Assembly: GCA_001804345.1 (NCBI GenBank) | Contig: MHFU01000135.1 | Coordinates: 1 to 14,410, forward strand | Origin: Omnitrophica bacterium RIFOXYB12_FULL_50_7 | Lineage (GTDB): Bacteria; Omnitrophota; Omnitrophia; Omnitrophales; Aquincolibacteriaceae | Length of the DNA stretch: 14,410 nucleotides | Direction of reading: 5' to 3' | Shown: piece by piece, positions 6,701 to 12,700 of the stretch | Layout of the letters: every line of letters begins with the position of its first letter | Numbering within the stretch: position 1 is the stretch's first letter | Made by a program: the position numbers and the translations under genes | Notes under the pieces: generated by a model | Database searches by the model: none | What the model was told of the DNA's origin: nothing | The model's input: only the letters and a program-made list of their open reading frames with translations

Positions 6701-9700
6701 TTTTGGAAACAGGACGCGCAAAGTTCGGATATGAAGCTTATTCGGCGATCATGGTTGCAGAGATGGAACTGTTTAAACGAAGTAACGGGCGAGAAGGGTT
6801 AGACCCCACCATCGAGCAGGATCTTAAAGAAGGAAAGAATATTGATAACGGGCGGCTTTCGCCTGTCTACAAAAACATGGGACCCCTTCTCAAAGAAAAA
6901 TGGGACTTACTGAGGGCGCAAACAGATCAATTCCTGTCCCGCTCGGAAGTAAGGGAAGCGCCGTCGTACAGGATGAATATGTTTGTTGAGCAGGCCGCGA
7001 TGGAGTATTCCAGGATCAAAACTTTTTGGAGTTCGGTTCAAAAAGAACCCTTGGTCCAGAGTGCGCTAACGCGTTTGGATGCTGCTTCTCCGGAAGATTG
7101 GGATGCCAGCATCGAAGCGTTGCGTGCCGCGATCGAAAAAACCTTGAAGACAGATCGGAAGCGGCTTCTCACGGAGGTTTTTGGGTTTTCCGGGGCTTCA
7201 TTAATCATGACGGGAGCCGGGGCGATCTTGCTGGGAGCCGCTTCGTTAGAAGCGTTTATTAGGGAGGTCCCGTCTGAATGGAAAACCGGTCTGCTAATTG
7301 GAGCGGTATGGACCGCCGCGAATTTTTCGGGTCTTTTTCGATGGTGGATCCGCGGCAAAGAAAGCGTGGGGTGGCCGAAAAAACGGCGGGAATCCATCCC
7401 GGAACAATACCGGAACATGGGAGCAACCCTTCTTCATGATCTGAGAGAAGTTAATAAGTACATGCGGCCACCAATGCCGAAAAATACAACTGTCAAAGGA
7501 CGTGCGGAAACGCGCCAGCTTCAAGATGAGGATGCGATTCCCCGCGAAGAATTGTCCCTCAGAATCGAGAACGCTTTTGAAAGAATCCATTTTCTAACGA
7601 TCGGTGACGTGCGTTCCCGATGGCTGGAGTTATCTAAGGCGCGTTACTTTGGTCCGGTGAGTTTTTGGAAGCTCTACGACTGGATGGAACAGAGGGGTAC
7701 CCCTTTGACTTTTGTCGAACCCATGGGGTCCGATCCCGTCATTCGCGACCGCTTGCGGCCGGTGTCACTTAAACGTTTTCCGTTTAATAAAATTTATGGA
7801 GACCAGCACAAAAAAAGAGCCGTGACGATCTTTGACAATCTGGGACTCCGCACTTTCGGTGATTTAATGGATTTTCCCCTTAACAAGCTTAAGGAAAGAG
7901 GTATGCGCCTGCAAGATCTTGCAGGGATCATGAGTGGATTCCAAGAGGCTTACAAAAAAGAGGCGGTGGGTCTACAAAAGTGGACGACCGAAGATTTTCA
8001 AGCCGCCGCGAGTAAATGGCTGAAAAGCGTCGTGGGGGATAAAGGTCATTTTGTTCGGTCGGTACGGGAGCATGGCGAGGCGTTGGTGGCGGGTAAAAAC
8101 GGTGTTTTGTTAACCGAGTACGAAGAGGCGATTCTCAAACGGTTTGGTAGCCGCCCTCTGACCGATTTTGATCATAGGGTTCGCGATGACGTTTCCACTG
8201 AAAGAAAAAAAGAGGCGGGCACAAATTTGATTGAAATTGCCAAGGCTATGGAAACGGACGAGTTTGCTTTTTTATTCCGGTACGCATCACTTCCGAATGC
8301 CCTTGACACACTGGCGCGAGCGGCGGTCTCCAGGCCGAGCGAGGCTGAAATACAGAGGGCCTTGGCAAGCCTCCAACGCGTTGTGGACAGCGATCGTGAT
8401 GCCTTTCACGATTTTACGAGACGTCTTCAGGATCCGGCATTTTTAATCCGGATGATCCAGGCAATTCCGGAGCTGAATCTCCTTCGATTTTTGTTTAAAA
8501 CCATCGAAAGAGTGGAGCCGGCGGAAGAAGTGAGGGAACTTTCAGGGGCCAAGGGCCAAGGGCCACGCCTGTCCGCCGACGCATCAGTGGCGAAAGCCAC
8601 GGAAAAAACAGAACGCGGATCGTGGATTGTGGATCGTGGATCGAAAATAGGGCGCGCTGAGGTGCCCTTGACTTCGGTTAAATCAAGGACTCCTCGGCCG
8701 GCAACCGAGGAAAGTCGCCGTGCGGAGGTGCGGGAGGACGCTGGGTCGCTTTATTCAGAAGTGTGGGGGAACGTTGAAGAAGGAGAGGTGCCGTTGGACT
8801 TGCAACCGTATCAGGCTGAGTATCAGAACCTGCTTTCTGAAGGCGGGACACTCTATGATCTTTTGTACAATCTACGCCGCGACCACAGGGAACTCGGGAT
8901 TCCCTCCGACGAACAATTGAGAATAACCAAAGTCGTATTCTTTGATGCAAATAATGTTTCCGGGAGGTACCAAGGCCAGGGGAAAACGAAATATAGATTT
9001 CCGGCCATTCCACTAGAAGCTTTAAATGATGTTTTATTATCAGACGTCGGAACGAATCAGGCAAGCTTGTTTAGAGCAGTTCTCCTGAAAGAGATCGAGA
9101 CGCCATCTTCGCCGGCCGGACAAGAAAAAAAGGTTTCGATATTGGAACCTGGACGCCCGAAGCTATCTCCTAGGCCTCCTTCAATGACCGCTGCTCCCGT
9201 TCCGGTTGGGAAAGGGACTACTGTTACGGTGGTTCCGAGTTCTGCCGGACATGCAACGGAAGAGTTGCAGACGGCAGATATCCATGCCGTGCTGCAAGCC
9301 GTGGATCCTGCCGGCAAGGTACAGCAAAAAAAACCGATGCCCGGTGCTTCTGCCGTGGCGTTACTGACAAACAAACCCGCAAAAATAGCTGCACAGCCGT
9401 TGGAGAATTCTTTCCCGGACAATAGGACCCTTTTGGAAAAGATCATTCCGTGGATCATGCTCGGTGCTGCCTTAAATATTCTGATCTTTGCGTGGCCACT
9501 GTACAAAGGACAACAGCAATGGGTCCTGAAACCAGAAGCCCACCCTTTCCCGGTCTGGTCCGCGATGATGATTAGCCTTTCCTCAGTTGCGCTCGTTTGC
9601 GGGTGGCTCTATTCAAAATGGAAACAAAAACGCGAACTCGAAAAAATGATCACCCTATCTAATTCAATCAACCTGCGCCAGTGGGAAGCGAAGGGAAAAC

Positions 9701-12700
9701 AGACTCCATCCGGGAAAGCCCGCTCCGAGGTGAGGGACCCAAAAGCAGACCATGGACCATGGACCATAGACCATGGACACGGCGAAGCCGCTGGGCGGGC
9801 GGAAGTAAGGAAAGCGGAACCGTCATTTTTAACGCAGGAAAAGAAACCGCATGTTGCCCTTGGTTTCGACAGCAGCGGTAAAGAAGTAGTAACGCTTAAG
9901 GATGTTTCAATCGTGGCGCCGGTTTATCCCTCCGAAAAGCTGGCGAGAAGACTGACCAAACTCGGCGTTTATAGCGAAAGCGCGGATGTGGCAACGGCTT
10001 TTGAGATTTTTCCGCAGCTGCGCATTCTTCCGAAGGGGGTGGCCCTTTCCCGCGCTTCCAAAGGAGAAATCCTGGATTTGAGGACATTGAAAACCAAAGG
10101 ATTTCTGGGTTGGGGCAGCAAATCGCTGGAAACCATTCTCAACATCGTGCTTCGTGACCGGGCCAGCAAAATCCAGGTCCGCATGAAACCCGAAGGATCT
10201 CTTCAGATTTATTTTGGGGAAATTCGTTTTCCGGCATCCAACGCCGATCACTTGGCCTTTGAATTAGGAGCCTTTGGCGTCCCGCCGTCTGCCGCGGCGA
10301 CTCTCCGGGAAGCCAGCACAGATCCCCAGAAATATGTTACCACCCTGCAGGATTTGATTGCCGCTGCCACTCGCTCTGAGATTCGTGGGGTGACTGTTCC
10401 CTTTAATGATCGCTCCGAAACCCGGAGCCGGGATGAAATCATTGCTATTTATAAAGCCAGAAATCAGGCATATCAAATTCGCCTCGTATCGGAACCGATT
10501 TGGGGAGGAGTTGAGATCCAGTTTTGGCGGGGCGCCAGCTATTTTGAGGATAAGAATGTTTTTTTGTCCAGAGAAGTCCCTCTTCAAAAGGCAAAAACTT
10601 TTTTGACGCAACTTATGGACAGACAAGAAGGATCTTCGTTGCCCCTGGCCCACCAGGCAGTCCAAGAATGGATTGGCGCGCGTGCTGAGGTGCACTTGAA
10701 TTCGTATTCAAGTACTGCTCAGCCGACTTCTAAGGAAAGCCGTCGTGCTGAGGTGAGGGGAAACGAGGAGCAAATTTCGCCTTCGGCGTCTCAAAATAAC
10801 GTTGTGGTCAAGGGTGCCTTGGCTCTGGAGATCTTAAATAAGGTCCTGGAGAAGGTGAACCCCGTAGAAATAGGTTACGTCAAGGCAGATTTGCCGTCCT
10901 CTCTATTATTAAAGTCGGAAGGCGGGCAAATAGAGTTTAAGAAAAAACGACTGTCCAGCATCGCACCGGGACAAGTGGTTTATCAAGACCGTTGGGAAAG
11001 CTTTGCGTTTTCCAAACACGGAACGCTTGGAATTTCCAAGGACGGTCGGATGACTTATACCGAATCCTGGTATGTCAAAGAACCCGATTCCGCCCTAGAT
11101 CAACTTCCCGCCAGCGAAACAGAAGCTCTCGTCACCAAAATTCTTCAAGCTGTTCGTTCCAAACGAAAGGTGGCTTCCGATGCTGTTGCGTCCAGGATGC
11201 GGAGCGAGCTGCGTTCGCCGATGGGGCCGGTCGCGCGTCTGTTTTTGATCATGGGTGTCCTTGCGGCCACCGAGGCGCTTATCATGTTGATCCCCCAATC
11301 GCTTTCACCGTGGCGCAGGGCCCTGTTCGATGTCGTTTTGCTTTCCGCAGTAGGATTTTCTATGTTTTATTCTTTGATAATTCGACCAATGAAAAATCAG
11401 ATTACGGAGCATCAGAAAGCGAAAGCTGCCCTTGAAGAAGAGGTGACCAGAAGGCGCATTTTATTTGACCAATCATCGGACGGTATTTTGGCCATTGATC
11501 CTGGGTCCGGAAAGTTTTTGGAATTCAATCGCACGGCCCACGAACAATTAGGTTATACGCGTGAGGAATTTTCACGATTAGGTATTCCAGATGTGGCTTT
11601 CACAGAAAAGCCGGAGGAAGTGCGAGCCCATATTCAACAGATCCTGGAAAAAGGACAAGATGACTTCGAGACTGTCCATAGAACGAAAACCGGGGAGTTC
11701 AGGAATGTCCATGTTACCGCGCGGTATGTGACGGATACCTTGACGGGCAGAAAAGTTCATTTTTGTTTTTGGCGAGACATCACCGAGCGCAAGCAGGTGG
11801 AAAAGGCTCTGCGGGAATCGGAGGAAAAATATCGGACGATTTTTGATACAAGTCCTGATGGTGTAATTATCGCTAACAGCCAAACAGCAACGATCATGTT
11901 TGCGAATAATGCTATGTGCCAGATGTTAGGATATTCAGCTGAAGAAATAACTGCATTATCCTTGGAGGACATTCACCCCAGAGACAGCTTGCCAGAAGTC
12001 CGAGCCGAGTTCCAAGCCCATGCGCGCGGTGAAAAAAAGGAGTCGCATAACCTTCCGTGCCTACGTAAAGACGGGACGGTTTTTTTTGCAGATGTCAAAG
12101 TGGGCACAATCATTCTTAACGGCGCAAAGTGCAACGTAGGTATTTTTCGCGACATCACCGAGCGCAAGCGGGCGGAGGAGGCGTTGCGCGAGAGCAGAGA
12201 GCTGTTCCAGAGCATTCTGGACAACTCCAGCGTCGTTGTGTTCCTCAAGGATTTGGAGGGCCGCTACATTATGGTCAACCGGCGCTACGAAGAATTGTTC
12301 CATGTGACCCGGCAAAACATTGTTGGCAAGTCGGACTATGATCTTTTTCCGCGGGAGCACGCAGACAAATTCCGGCAGCAGGATTTGCTTGCCCTGGAGG
12401 GGGGCGGTTCCATCCATGCAGAGGAGATCGTCCCCCAAGACGATGGCTTGCACAACTACATCTCGGTCAAGTTTCCGCTCCTCGCTGCTGATGGCAAACC
12501 GTATGCGGTGTGTGGCATTGCCACGGACATCACCGAGCGCAAGCGGGCGGAGGAGGCGTTGCGCGAGAGCGAGGAACGGTTCAGAGATGTCACGTTCAGC
12601 ACATCTGATTGGGTGTGGGAGGTGGACGAGAAGGGTGTTTATACCTACAGCTCGAGCAAAGGTTCGGACCTGCTTGGGCGATCCCAGGACGATATTATCG

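Larger units (their letters stand above)
7921..8652 (+). other. Unrecognised helical region ending in heptamer-repeat linkers
   Basis: Residues about 1398-1641 are helical, charged and unrecognised (for example LLTEYEEAILKRFGSRPLTD). The last 40 residues change character sharply where two short heptamer arrays (8546-8566 and 8617-8643) and the AEEVR pentapeptide (8521-8535) are found. Confidence 0.35.

Noticed and set aside
11617..11631. PEEVR inside PAS1 and PEVRAEF inside PAS2 as further RAEVR linkers
   Set aside because: They lie within the folded PAS domains, in ordinary positions for charged residues, not at borders.
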